Assembly: GCF_014284475.1 (NCBI RefSeq)
Contig: NZ_WJBC01000006.1
Coordinates: 1-64,000 of the forward strand
Direction: 5' to 3'
Length of the DNA stretch: 64,000 nt
Source: Acetobacterium fimetarium
GTDB lineage: Bacteria > Bacillota > Clostridia > Eubacteriales > Eubacteriaceae
Positions 32,445 to 42,200 of this stretch are shown in pieces. The notes under the pieces are model-generated. The model ran no database searches and was not told where the DNA came from. It was given only the letters and a program-made list of their open reading frames with translations. The translations under genes and the position numbers were made by a program. Every line of letters begins with the position of its first letter. The stretch's first letter is position 1.

Positions 32445-33374
32445 TTTGACTTTGTTGCCGTCTACCGATATTTCGTCAATGCTTCGCAAAAAACTTGAAA
32501 AGCGACTGAAGCCATAATCATGGATATTGAAGTGCTTATGGTTTGTTTTCAAAGCTTCATGGATTTTCGACAGGTTTTCGACAACCCCGCCGTTTTTGGT
32601 GATGAATTCGATTATTTCCCGGGTCACGGTCGTGATATCGACATCATTTTTCATCTTGACAAAAAAGGAGCCGTCCTTTTCTTCGATGTGAATTTTCGGG
32701 AATTCCTCACGAATAAAAACGTTCAGTTTCGTATAACCATAATTTCTGACATCAAAATCAGTGAAGAGTTTGCCCAACGAAGAACCCACTTCACCCAGCG
32801 TCAAATAATCAGATTCCGCAATCATATTGAGGATTGATTCCTGGATTTGACTGATCGGGGTGACATTTGATTCCAATGTCTCCGGCGGTTCGGCATTTTT
32901 CCCATTCGGCACCGTCTCCGCAATATTTTCGATCTTCGGCTCATCCGAGGCAATCAGATCAAGATGGACAAATTTGTTGCAGGCTTTGGTCAGCGCGAGC
33001 GGTGTTTTCGATTCCCCCATCCCGATCACATACGCCTGCGATTCTCGTAAACGCATCGCCAGTTTCGTAAAATCACTGTCGCTGGTGACGATGCAGAAAA
33101 CGTCGATATTATGCGTATACAGCATGTCCATGGCATCAATCACCATGGCCATATCGGTCGCATTTTTTCCTTTTGTATAATCAAATTGCTGAATCGGCTG
33201 GATCGAGTATTCCAGTAACATATCCTCATTCCAACCATAGGTTCTTTTCCAGTTCCCGTAAATTCTTCTGATCGACACGGTTCCGAAAGCATTCAGCTCA
33301 TCAAAGATGCTTTTCACATATTTGGCGCTGACATTGTCGACATCTATCAATAACGCGATATTATTCTCGCTCAA
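32415..33374 (-). CDS. NYN-domain (LabA/DUF88-type) protein with two OST-HTH/LOTUS domains
   Basis: 319 residues, TTG start behind GGAGG (MSENNIALLIDVDN). Residues 5-150 form the NYN/PIN-like nuclease: acidic residues in LLIDVDN, TDMAMVIDAMD and VTSDSDFTKL. Residues about 178-245 (ILNMIAESDYLTLGEVGSSLGKLFTDFDVRNYGYTKLNVFI) and 250-315 (IIEFITKNGGVVENLSKIHEALK...FNIHDYGFSRFSSFL) are two LOTUS/OST-HTH domains. These bind RNA (G-quadruplexes in some cases). Likely an RNA-processing or RNA-targeting nuclease. Confidence 0.92.
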   Translation of the reverse strand: MSENNIALLIDVDNVSAKYVKSIFDELNAFGTVSIRRIYGNWKRTYGWNEDMLLEYSIQPIQQFDYTKGKNATDMAMVIDAMDMLYTHNIDVFCIVTSDSDFTKLAMRLRESQAYVIGMGESKTPLALTKACNKFVHLDLIASDEPKIENIAETVPNGKNAEPPETLESNVTPISQIQESILNMIAESDYLTLGEVGSSLGKLFTDFDVRNYGYTKLNVFIREEFPKIHIEEKDGSFFVKMKNDVDITTVTREIIEFITKNGGVVENLSKIHEALKTNHKHFNIHDYGFSRFSSFLRSIDEISVDGNKVKLKRKTRKRT

Positions 33375-33483
33375 AAAAAAATCCTCCGCTTCTTGTTTTT
33401 TATTTAGTCATTCAAGTGTAACCTGGCACCGTCAGCGCGGGAAGCGGCCGGCACCGTTATCCCCGTGGCAGCGCCCGCCCGGC

Positions 33484-34503
33484 TTAGTGTCTGTTTTGAT
33501 ACGCTTTGCACATTGCGCTATTAGCATCGTTCAGCAGTTCTTCCGCGTTCATGCCATCGCGGGGGAAAACAGCAATGCCCAAACTGGCACTGATATTTAT
33601 TTCCGCCTTTTCGATCATAAAGGTCTCCGCCAAGGCGGCTTTTATTCGTCCCACATAGTCGTCGATTTCGGCTGCTTTCAGATCGCGGCGAATGATTAAC
33701 GCAAATTCATCGCTGCCCAGGCGACCCACGATATCATCTTCGTGGATCTCATTTTTGATTCGGGCAGCAATCTCTTTCAGTAATAAATCGCCATGATGAT
33801 AACCCATCGACGTATTGATGCTTTTGAAATCATCGACATCCATATAAACAACCGCAAAACTTATTTTTTTACTACCCGCAATTTCCACAAAATGATCCAG
33901 CTTTTCAATCATCATTTTACGATTGGGCAGCTCGGTTAAAATATCGAAGTAGACAAAATAATTCTGCCTGATTTCTCTTTTCGTCATTTCGTTATTGTAT
34001 TTCGCCATCCGGATATTCTGTTTGATAACTTCTTTTTCCGTCGTTGTCAGTTCCTCATACAGGTCAGCCAGTTCTGCCTTTTGTTGTGAAACTTCTGCCA
34101 GTTTCGCAGCGAGACCTTTCCCGTAAAATGAAATAATGCTGATGGTAATGATGGTACAGATTGGGACGATCACACCCGGGATGGCATTCAGGTTACCGTT
34201 TCTGATAATCAGAAGTGCCACCATGACCGATTCCACCAGATTCATCGCAACGGCGACCGGATATCCCTGCTTTTTGACCGAGATAACCAGATAGGTCGAA
34301 ATCATCACCTGGAACTGGGCCGCCACGCCACCGATATTGATGCCAAATAAAAACAGAAAACGAACTTGTGCTAAGATAGTTATACCATATAAAAGAAGAC
34401 AGATGCCAATTTTTATCCAAGGCAACTGCTTCTTTTTGTCGAAATTTATTTTTTTAGTACCAAAACGCTCAATCAATTCGGTGTTACTTCGATTCGTATC
34501 CAT
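33484..34503 (-). CDS. Membrane diguanylate cyclase (GGDEF domain, GSDEF variant)
   Basis: 339 residues, ATG behind AGAGGGG. Residues 29-130 have four hydrophobic segments (IGICLLLYGITILAQVRFLFLFGI; FQVMISTYLVISV; AVAMNLVESVMVALLII; GVIVPICTIITISIISFYG). A coiled-coil linker follows, then a GGDEF domain (185-335: DILTELPNRKMMIEKL, VVYMDVDDFKSIN, GRLGSDEFALII at 261-271). The signature is GSDEF rather than GGDEF; activity is plausible but uncertain. The product-inhibition I-site is absent: where RxxD is expected the sequence reads HEDD. A candidate source of the c-di-GMP read by the riboswitch at 17175-17250. Confidence 0.9.
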   Translation of the reverse strand: MDTNRSNTELIERFGTKKINFDKKKQLPWIKIGICLLLYGITILAQVRFLFLFGINIGGVAAQFQVMISTYLVISVKKQGYPVAVAMNLVESVMVALLIIRNGNLNAIPGVIVPICTIITISIISFYGKGLAAKLAEVSQQKAELADLYEELTTTEKEVIKQNIRMAKYNNEMTKREIRQNYFVYFDILTELPNRKMMIEKLDHFVEIAGSKKISFAVVYMDVDDFKSINTSMGYHHGDLLLKEIAARIKNEIHEDDIVGRLGSDEFALIIRRDLKAAEIDDYVGRIKAALAETFMIEKAEINISASLGIAVFPRDGMNAEELLNDANSAMCKAYQNRH

Positions 34504-34592
34504 GCAAATCCCCTCTTAACAGTTAATAAGATTTGGTATTCAGATCGGTTGTTCACTTTGATTTTAACCTGGTAAGGCGCAGCCTGGTTTTT

Positions 34593-35402
34593 TTAGTTGC
34601 TTTGAAGGTATTCTTCAAAGGTGATATCCTTATCATGGATCACTTTGGCTACATCTTTCCCGACATAGCGCAGATGCCATGGTTCGTAGGAATAGCCGGT
34701 AATGCTGGTTTTATCATTGGGATAACGGATGATGAAACCGTAAAGATAGGCATTGTTTTTAACAAACTGACCTTCTTTGGTGTCACCGAAGCTCTCCAGC
34801 AGATCAAAGCCCACGGATTCAGCGGTGACATCCATGGCCAGGCCGGTTTGATGCTCGCTTTGCCCGGGTTTGGCGCTGACCAGATCGGCTTCAGACTGAC
34901 CAAGAGCACTGACGTTTTGAGCATAGAGTTCCTTTTGGGTTGCATAGGAGCGGTAGCCGGAGCAGCAATAAAGCGTCAGGCCCTGTTTCGTAGCCGCACT
35001 AAAAAGCTCTCCCAGCGCCGTTGCCGCAACCGAACGCATCTGCGTGTCGCGCACGCCGGCAAGGTCAACCCAAACCAGATCCGCCGGCACATAGTTTTGA
35101 TCGAGGTTGGTGGTTTTATTGACCAGGACCAGAACATCGCTGGGATCAGCTGTTGACGGGGCGGTTGTGGTGCTGGTATCGGCCGTCTGGTTGTCGGCAG
35201 CGGCGGTTGTTGTTGTCGCTGCCGGCGACGATTGGGCGGTTTGTGAACTGGTGGTCTCAGTGGCCTTGGGAGTTGTCTGAACCGGTTCCTGCTTCGAAAA
35301 GAACCGGCCCAGAAAAAGCACCGTGACGACCAAGATGATGATGATCAGGACTCCGAGAGCCCCGGTCATCAGAATAAAACGTTTTTTATTTTGGATGTGC
35401 AT
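34593..35402 (-). CDS. VanY-type D-alanyl-D-alanine carboxypeptidase (M15B)
   Basis: 269 residues, N-terminal membrane anchor (FILMTGALGVLIIIILVVTVLFLG), then a Thr/Ala/Ser-rich linker (about 45-85) and the M15 catalytic domain: CCSGYRSYATQKELY, SEHQTGLAMDVT (zinc His and Asp) and YEPWHLRYVG (zinc His and catalytic Glu). Trims D-Ala from peptidoglycan pentapeptides outside the membrane. 25 bases downstream of the TPR membrane protein and part of the kinase operon. Confidence 0.93.
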   Translation of the reverse strand: MHIQNKKRFILMTGALGVLIIIILVVTVLFLGRFFSKQEPVQTTPKATETTSSQTAQSSPAATTTTAAADNQTADTSTTTAPSTADPSDVLVLVNKTTNLDQNYVPADLVWVDLAGVRDTQMRSVAATALGELFSAATKQGLTLYCCSGYRSYATQKELYAQNVSALGQSEADLVSAKPGQSEHQTGLAMDVTAESVGFDLLESFGDTKEGQFVKNNAYLYGFIIRYPNDKTSITGYSYEPWHLRYVGKDVAKVIHDKDITFEEYLQSN

Positions 35403-35427
35403 ATTTTCTCCATTTCATACCAATTAA

Positions 35428-36909
35428 TCATTGGTTATAACTGTAGCCCCGTGAATTGATGGAAATCATGTTGTCGCCCAGCGGTTCGCAGTTGATATTG
35501 AGACTGCTGCTCATTGATGTCCCGGTAATATTGAAGATCGACAAGGTGGCAATTGTACCGCTCTGGTTAACCCCAATAATCTGGTAATTACCGCTGGATG
35601 AATAGGTGCTGCCGGTCGAGGAGGTATAGGAATAGTTGACCGAACCGCCGCTGAAATAATACCGGGTCACTGATGTTCCGGAACGGGACGACCAGGAACC
35701 GGAAATATTATTTTCAAATTTGACTTCCGGCGTTTCAGCAATCACATAAGTCCCTTCGAGGGTCTTGCTGGGGTAGCCATTGGCACCAACTTCAATGGTC
35801 TTGATCGTGGTCTGACCTGGATTCAGCTGAATCGCGCCGGAAAATTCGGGTGAGCCGGTACTTGGCTGAGAGCCGTCAGTTGTATAGAAAATACGATCAG
35901 CCGGATCCCCCTTAATAATTTCGACCACCTGGCCCCCCTGATACGCGCCGGGATTCAGGTTGAAAGAAGGGGATTTGACCATGAATTCACCTTTTCGTTT
36001 AATGAAGGTTTCATCCCCGGTTTCCTTGGCGGCCCGGTCCATCAGGGCAAAAAGGGCATCCTCGCCCACCTTGGCACTGACTTCGGAATCGATGTAGGCA
36101 TTGTAAACCTGCTTTATTTTATCGAGATCAGTGATCCGCTTGAGGGCGTCTTCATAATAGGTGCGGGCGTTGTTGAAATCACCGCTTCCCGAAAGGGCTT
36201 TGGCCTTTCCGAAAATAGCTTCAGGATTATCGGTATCAACGACAGTGACATTCTCAAAGGCCTTCAAGGCTTCACTATAATTCCCCTGGGTTAGCAGCAA
36301 TTCGCCATTTTCCAGACCGGTACTGATCTGTTCATTGCGTTCATAGGCTGAATAGCCGACGACGCTACCGCCAATCAGCAAACAGCCCAGAACAATCGAG
36401 CCAATAATGATCGCCTGTTTTTTGTATTTAAATGGCTTGTATTGTTTAAACATCAGTGATTCGGTGGTTTCAATCACCTCGGGTTCGGTCATCACATGGA
36501 CCAGCGCCTCGGTTTTCTCATCCAACAGGGCCTCGGTGGCTTCCATCATCAGCGCTTCGGTTTTTTCCTCATCAATCAAGGCTTCCGTGGCTTCCTCTAC
36601 CAAGGCTTCGGTTTTCTCTTCCGGCTCGTCGGCCGATTGCGAATTTTTATTTTGATCTTCTTCCGGAGTTTCGAGGAGCATTTCGGTCTGATCGACATCG
36701 TAGTCCTCAATGGCCGTCGAAACGTTCTCAGTTGGATTGCTTTTTTGCTCTGCTGTCTGGGTGGTCACTTCTTCAGGACTGGCATCTGCCGGACTGGTCG
36801 TTTCGTTTTCACCGGTTTGCGTCAGAACCTGGGAATCATCCGGCTTGCTTGTCGGATTGGCCGCTTTGGTCGGATTGTTGCGTCTGTTTTTACGGTTTGA
36901 TTTCATCAT
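35428..36909 (-). CDS. Membrane protein with TEAL repeats, TPRs and a chitobiase-like domain; likely kinase substrate
   Basis: 493 residues. Cytosolic N-terminus (1-165) is acidic and Thr/Glu-rich and carries a repeated T-E-A-L motif (threonines about 100, 108, 117, 125, 133; also TEML at 75, TEPE at 141, TTES at 148). One membrane helix at 166-186 (IIIGSIVLGCLLIGGSVVGY). Outside: tetratricopeptide repeats (195-290, e.g. GELLLTQGNYSEALKAFENVTVVD), a CHB_HEX_C-like domain (320-395, IFYTTDGSQPSTGS) and a C-terminal beta domain. With the FHA and kinase genes just upstream, the repeats look like phospho-threonine acceptor sites read by FHA domains (inference). Confidence 0.85.
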   Translation of the reverse strand: MMKSNRKNRRNNPTKAANPTSKPDDSQVLTQTGENETTSPADASPEEVTTQTAEQKSNPTENVSTAIEDYDVDQTEMLLETPEEDQNKNSQSADEPEEKTEALVEEATEALIDEEKTEALMMEATEALLDEKTEALVHVMTEPEVIETTESLMFKQYKPFKYKKQAIIIGSIVLGCLLIGGSVVGYSAYERNEQISTGLENGELLLTQGNYSEALKAFENVTVVDTDNPEAIFGKAKALSGSGDFNNARTYYEDALKRITDLDKIKQVYNAYIDSEVSAKVGEDALFALMDRAAKETGDETFIKRKGEFMVKSPSFNLNPGAYQGGQVVEIIKGDPADRIFYTTDGSQPSTGSPEFSGAIQLNPGQTTIKTIEVGANGYPSKTLEGTYVIAETPEVKFENNISGSWSSRSGTSVTRYYFSGGSVNYSYTSSTGSTYSSSGNYQIIGVNQSGTIATLSIFNITGTSMSSSLNINCEPLGDNMISINSRGYSYNQ

Positions 36910-36938
36910 ATCCCTCTTTCTTTTCAGCTGTTTGCATC

Positions 36939-37952
36939 TTATGGAATTTCCACATAAAACTGATTGACACCAAAGCTCACACTGTCACCGTTTTTTAATG
37001 GATAATTGTCATTGGGTTTAAGTGGCTTTTTATTCAGAAACATGCCATTGGTCGAACCCAGATCAGTGATATGATAGGTGCCGTTGTGACAGCTCACCAG
37101 ACAATGGGAACGGCTGATTCCTGCCGCCCGCAGCACAAAATCGACATTTTCCGGTCCCCGGCCAATCGTAAAGGGAATCTTGGTTACCGGGATTAGGACC
37201 CAGTCGCCTTCAACCTTGACCGGATGAAAAATCGGCAGCTTATCTTTCGTAACCGGATACGGCGGATCCGCCATACTTTTGGGGCTGGCCGGTTTTTCGG
37301 GAGCGGGCTCAACCGTTTTTTTAATCGGAATGTTCCTTTTTCGGGCCGATTCCTGAATCAGTTCCTGAACGGATTGATCAAGTTGCTCACCCGCTCCGGG
37401 ATAGGTTCGCACCAGCTTGATGACTTTATTCAGGCGGTTGAGTCCCCGCTGATCCAGTGCGTTTTCAGAAAGAAACTGGCGCAGCGTTGATTTTAGATGG
37501 TCTAAATCCCGTTCAGTCTTTTTAGAACTCGGCGATTCAGGTGCTTGTCTGTTTGCCGCCACCGGTTTTAACGTTTTTTCGGCTTCTTTGGTTGCTGCCA
37601 GCCGGCCGGTCGTTTCATCCTCCTGATCCGGGGCATTGACCTGCAGAAAATCGACCAACACATCGGCCACTTCGAGACAATCGCCGGCAACGATTTCATA
37701 TTTGCGACCGCTGTCAATTTTCACACCATTTAACAGGGTACCCGAACTCGACTGCAGATCCTCGACATACCAGCGGCCCTCACTCTGGGTCAGCCGGGCG
37801 TGATTGCGGCTGACTGTTTTGTTCTGAATCCAGAAATCACTGCTCAGCTGATCCCGTCCCAACACAAAGGGGGTCACGGCAAGCTCATAGAGAGCCCCCT
37901 GATACATCATAACCAAATCACTTTTTATGCTTTCTTTATTATTGTCATTCAT
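36939..37952 (-). CDS. Double-FHA-domain protein
   Basis: About 337 residues from ATG at 37952 (GGAGGAAGGCAAC upstream); an in-frame TTG 15 bases earlier overlaps the site. FHA 1 at about 20-90 (FVLGRDQLSSDFWIQNKTVSRNHARL ... VEDLQSSSGTLLNG) and FHA 2 at about 248-335 (FTIGRGPENVDFVLRAAGISRSHCLV ... ITDLGSTNGMFLN), each with the GR...SR.H...D..S.nGt..N signature for phospho-threonine. A basic/helical linker separates them. No membrane segment. Between the kinase and its presumed membrane target. Confidence 0.93.
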   Translation of the reverse strand: MNDNNKESIKSDLVMMYQGALYELAVTPFVLGRDQLSSDFWIQNKTVSRNHARLTQSEGRWYVEDLQSSSGTLLNGVKIDSGRKYEIVAGDCLEVADVLVDFLQVNAPDQEDETTGRLAATKEAEKTLKPVAANRQAPESPSSKKTERDLDHLKSTLRQFLSENALDQRGLNRLNKVIKLVRTYPGAGEQLDQSVQELIQESARKRNIPIKKTVEPAPEKPASPKSMADPPYPVTKDKLPIFHPVKVEGDWVLIPVTKIPFTIGRGPENVDFVLRAAGISRSHCLVSCHNGTYHITDLGSTNGMFLNKKPLKPNDNYPLKNGDSVSFGVNQFYVEIP

Positions 37953-37980
37953 GTTGCCTTCCTCCAAAAACTTTATGATC

Positions 37981-38976
37981 TTATAGACTGATTAACCCGA
38001 TAAATAACAGGGTTGAAAAAATTAAAAACACCTCAATAGCCTGACGAATGAGTTCTTCATCTTTGATCGTACGCATTTTGTTTTCATGGGACAAATCCCA
38101 TAAAATCGCATCAAAGCTCAGATAACGATGGCGGGGATTGACCGCCAGGGCTTTTTTGATGATTTCGCCAGCTACACTTGGCATCGTTTCGCTGAGATGC
38201 TCAGACATAACCTGATAACTGTGCCAGGGCTCGGTTTTCATGTTCTCCGGTTTTTTTCCGGTACACAGTTGATACATGGCCGCACCATAGCCATAGATAT
38301 CGGTCTGGACGGTACCGGGCTTTCGATTAAATCGCTCCGGTGCAGTATAGGACAGCGTTCCATAAACCCGTTTGTCGGCTTCATCAATCTGTTCTTTTTT
38401 TCGGGCGAGGCCAAAATCAATGATCGTAATGCCGCCATCGGCAGTCAGAATCATGTTGTCGGGCTTGATATCCCGATGAATCAGGCCCTGATGATGGAGA
38501 TAGGAAAGGGTACTGGCTACGCTTTTCATGAAATCAGATATCTTTCCGGCTTCAAGTCGACCTTTTTCGCGGATGATTTGGCTCAGCGGCTTCCCGGTGA
38601 TAAATTCCTGAACCATATAGAGGTAGTCGTCATCCTCTGTTACATCAATCATTTTGGGGATTCCCGGATGATCAAGGTTCAGCATTACATTGGCTTCCTG
38701 TTTGTATAAAAGCCGATTTTTACGATAGGCTTCCTTATCAAGCACTTTAAGGGCATAATCTCCCCCGGACTCATCAGTACTTTGGACATGAAAAACACAG
38801 CCCATTCCCCCACAACCCAGGCGTTTCAGGACCTGATATTTATTTTCGAATTCGCTTTTGACCTTTTCTTCGATTTCAGCAATTTTTTCTCTTTTCATTT
38901 CCGCTGCCAAACTGTTATCATCCCCTTGCCTCATCGTCACCCGTTTACATCGGCAAATAATCCTATCAAGCGCCAC
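37981..38976 (-). CDS. Membrane-anchored Ser/Thr protein kinase (Hanks type)
   Basis: Up to 331 residues; the start is uncertain (candidate ATG codons also at 38934 and 38898; no strong site for any). Kinase domain 44-305: glycine loop GCGGMGCV, lysine in DYALKVL, HRDIKPDN (167-174), DFGLA (187-191), YTAPE. One C-terminal membrane helix (about 311-330, FLIFSTLLFIGLISL), with no extracytoplasmic sensor (no PASTA domain), so input probably comes from a partner. First gene of a five-gene leftward operon (kinase, FHA, TPR membrane protein, VanY, probably diguanylate cyclase). Confidence 0.92.
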   Translation of the reverse strand: MALDRIICRCKRVTMRQGDDNSLAAEMKREKIAEIEEKVKSEFENKYQVLKRLGCGGMGCVFHVQSTDESGGDYALKVLDKEAYRKNRLLYKQEANVMLNLDHPGIPKMIDVTEDDDYLYMVQEFITGKPLSQIIREKGRLEAGKISDFMKSVASTLSYLHHQGLIHRDIKPDNMILTADGGITIIDFGLARKKEQIDEADKRVYGTLSYTAPERFNRKPGTVQTDIYGYGAAMYQLCTGKKPENMKTEPWHSYQVMSEHLSETMPSVAGEIIKKALAVNPRHRYLSFDAILWDLSHENKMRTIKDEELIRQAIEVFLIFSTLLFIGLISL

Positions 38977-39184
38977 TAATAACGCTTACAATTATTGCTA
39001 TTTTCAATTGCTCCATTTATTTGATCTTTTCATTCAACAATTCTAAATTAATGATAGCTTGCTCCGCATAATTTGTCAATTGTTTACGAATGCAATTTTG
39101 TTTGTTTTGAAACTAAACGAACAAACGCCGAAGACTCAGTCAACAATTTCCTTCATTTTAACACAGAAAAGCAGCCTGCTCAAT

Positions 39185-39213
39185 GTGTGACAAGTCATGT
39201 GCCACGTTTTTTT
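39185..39213. repeat. Partial dispersed repeat
   Basis: TGTGACA-AGTCA-TGTGCCACGTTTTTTTA resembles 17422-17448 (TGTGACA-ATTAG-TGTGCCACGTTTTTATT), the left end of the hairpin-bearing repeat. It lies in the 250-base AT-rich gap 38977-39226, which has no gene I can support. Confidence 0.55.
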
Positions 39214-39226
39214 ACAACGCTCTAGT

Positions 39227-42200
39227 TTAAAGCCCGCCCGCTTCGGTCTTCACCAGTTTAATTTTAATCCCTTCCAGCCGCAGGCTCAGCGCCGATGTCC
39301 CGGCCACTTCCCCGGATCTGAACCAGCTGCTTCTGTCGTTCTCGTCCCGCAGCCAGCCCCGGTCCTGCACATGGACATTGTAAAGCAGGGTGTAGCCCGG
39401 CAGATTGTTCAAGGTCAGACAGATATTTTCCAGCCGCAGGCTCCGGCCCGTGGTCCCGGCCGCACTGCCCATGGCAAAGGGCCCCAGATCACCCTGATTC
39501 TGCACGTGGACGGTGGTTTCAATGCTGGCGCCTGCCGGCAGCTCGCCGGTCAGCTCCACCTTCAGCGCTTCCAGCCGTTTGGACTGGCCATAGGTGCCGG
39601 ACAGCGCCCCGTCGGTTTTCCAGTCCGTTTCCCAGCCCAAGTCCTGGATATGGGTCAGGTAGCGGATGTCGATCACCGGCGCCGGCGGTTCCGGTTCGGT
39701 CCCAGTAACCATCAGCGTGATGGTGGTATCTTCATAGTTTTCCATACTCACCAGGACGGTGATGGTGGCTGCCGAAGCGACAGTGTCTGCGGCAGTTGTC
39801 ACCACTTGATTGGCCAAAGGACGGCGGAAATCATAGGAAATCAGCCCGTTTGGATCAATGGTCGGTGCGCCGTTTAACAGACCGCCGGGATCATCCACTG
39901 AGCCCAGCTGGTAGCGAGTCTGGCCCCGATCGGCCGGCAGCAATGCCGCCAGATCGGTTGATCCGGTTGGCTGGCCCCCGCTGATGGCGCTGCTGACATT
40001 GGGAATTGCCGGCGCTACCTGTTTGGCCACTGTCACCGTGGTCTGAGTGCGGTAATCCTGATATCCCGGGCAGGTGATTCTGATAAAGACCTGGTGTTCC
40101 CCGGCATTGGTGATGGCCGGCGGCGTGGTGCTATAACTGCTGCCGTCGAGACTGTAATAGACCATCGCGCCCGCCGGAGCCCCGGTGATGTCCACCGCCA
40201 GCTGGCCGGTCGGGTCAAAGCTGATGGTCTGGGGCGTGACGGTGATGCCCCACATGCTCGGGGGCGTATAGCCGCCGCCACCGGATGAATAGATGGTAAA
40301 GTTCCGGGTCACTTCGTCCTGATAATTGCCCTGGCCGGTGATGGTCACTGTGGCTGTGCCGGGGCTGGTGTTGCTGGTATAGGCCACGGTGTAATCGCTC
40401 TTGCTGATCGTGGCGCCGCTGTCGGTGACCGTGACCGTTGGTTCAATCGCAGCCCCGGTATAGGCATAGCTGTTGGCCGGCAGGCTGATGGCAACCCCGG
40501 CAGCGTTCAGGCTGCGGCGAGTGATGACGGGCGTGATCGAAAAAGTCTCAGTTGCAAAAGCAGGGTCAGAGGGAGTGTAAGTCGCTGAATAGGCGGTAGT
40601 GTTGCCCACTGCCAGCACCGTATCTTTGTCTGCATTGGCCCAGCTCCAATTTTCCGTAGGGACACTGCCATTGCTGAAGGCAATATCACCGAGCCTGGTA
40701 CCATAGGCCGCTGCGGCCGTCGGCGGGGCCGAAATACCGCATTTGACAGCGATGTCCTCGGTGACGGCTGTAGCGGCTCCAAAAACAGTCTGGTTTGCAT
40801 CCTTCCAGACATAACCCGTTGTTGGCGACGGCAGTGTCACGTTGCCGTCCAGATTGGCATAGGCTTTGGTCTCAGCCGTAATACCATTCCCGACCTGAAA
40901 AGTGACCTGGTAAATTTTATCGGTTGTTTTCAGTAACGGTAATTCATCCACATCGAGCTGCTGGCTCCAGACCGGCATCGTCGGATCCGTCTGTCCGGCT
41001 TGCAGCAGCCAGGTGATTTCGCCGGAGGCAAAGGCGTCCGCCGTTTTGACCGCGGTTTGACCCGCTTCGTCTTGTGTCGTATCGCTAATGCCAAAGGCTA
41101 GTGTGCTGGCACCGGCGTTCACCGCCGAGCCGTTCAGATAATAGCAGTTGCTGCAGTTAGAGGCAATATCTCCACCTAAGATCCCCCCGGTAGATGGACC
41201 CGCTCCGGTAACCGCCCCGGTCTGATAGCAATTAACAATGCTGCCGGCATCGCTGATGCCGACAACCCCTCCCACACTTGAATCTCCCACGATATCACCA
41301 ATATTGGCACTGTTTTCCACCCGACCGTTATTTAACTGCCCCACGATGCCACCAACATAACGAATCCCGGCCACATTAGCGGTATTATAACAGTTAATGA
41401 TGCTAGTATTTCCTGATATGCAACCGGCAATACCACCAACATCATCTGTTCCAGAAACACTACCGCAATAGGAACTACCGCTGATAGTACCCTTAAGCGA
41501 TCCAACTACGCCACCAGTAGATAATGCCCCATCCAAATTAGCCTCGACCTGACAGTTCGTAATGCTGCCATCTGTTCTACCGGCAATCGCGCCAAACCCA
41601 CCAGCATTTCCTGAACCTTTAATATAGGATGCGGTTATCTTCAGATTATTGATGTTAGAGCTGCCTCCACAAACCCCAAACAAACCTTGATAATTCGCAC
41701 CAGATGTATTGATATAAATACCGCTGATGGTATGGTCATCGCCGTCAAAGGTGCCGACGTAGTGGTTTACTGAATTCCCTATCGGCGTCCAGGCTGGCAT
41801 AGTGTCAATGTCTGTTGGTGTTATTGTAGCATTCCAGGCAGTCCAGTTGCTGGTATCCCGTAGCGCAATATCTGCCGTCAGCTTGCCATTGGCACTGGTA
41901 TTGCCGGCATTGACATATTTGGCAAATTCCGTCAGCTCTTCCAGGGTATCAATTTCAACAATACCCTCATTATTGAAATTGAGCTGGTATTTTTTAACGG
42001 TAAAGACCAATCCATCCTCCGCTGTAAATTGATAGCTGGCCATTTTAGCCTGACTGTAGGTGGTACCACCCACCGTATAGCTATAGCAATACCCGGGGGG
42101 AGCAATTGGTAGCGCCAGCATATAGCTACCGGTATAACCGCTGGCATAAGTATCGACAACCCCGTCTTCTTCATAATCAAAGGTGATTAGTTTATCGAAT

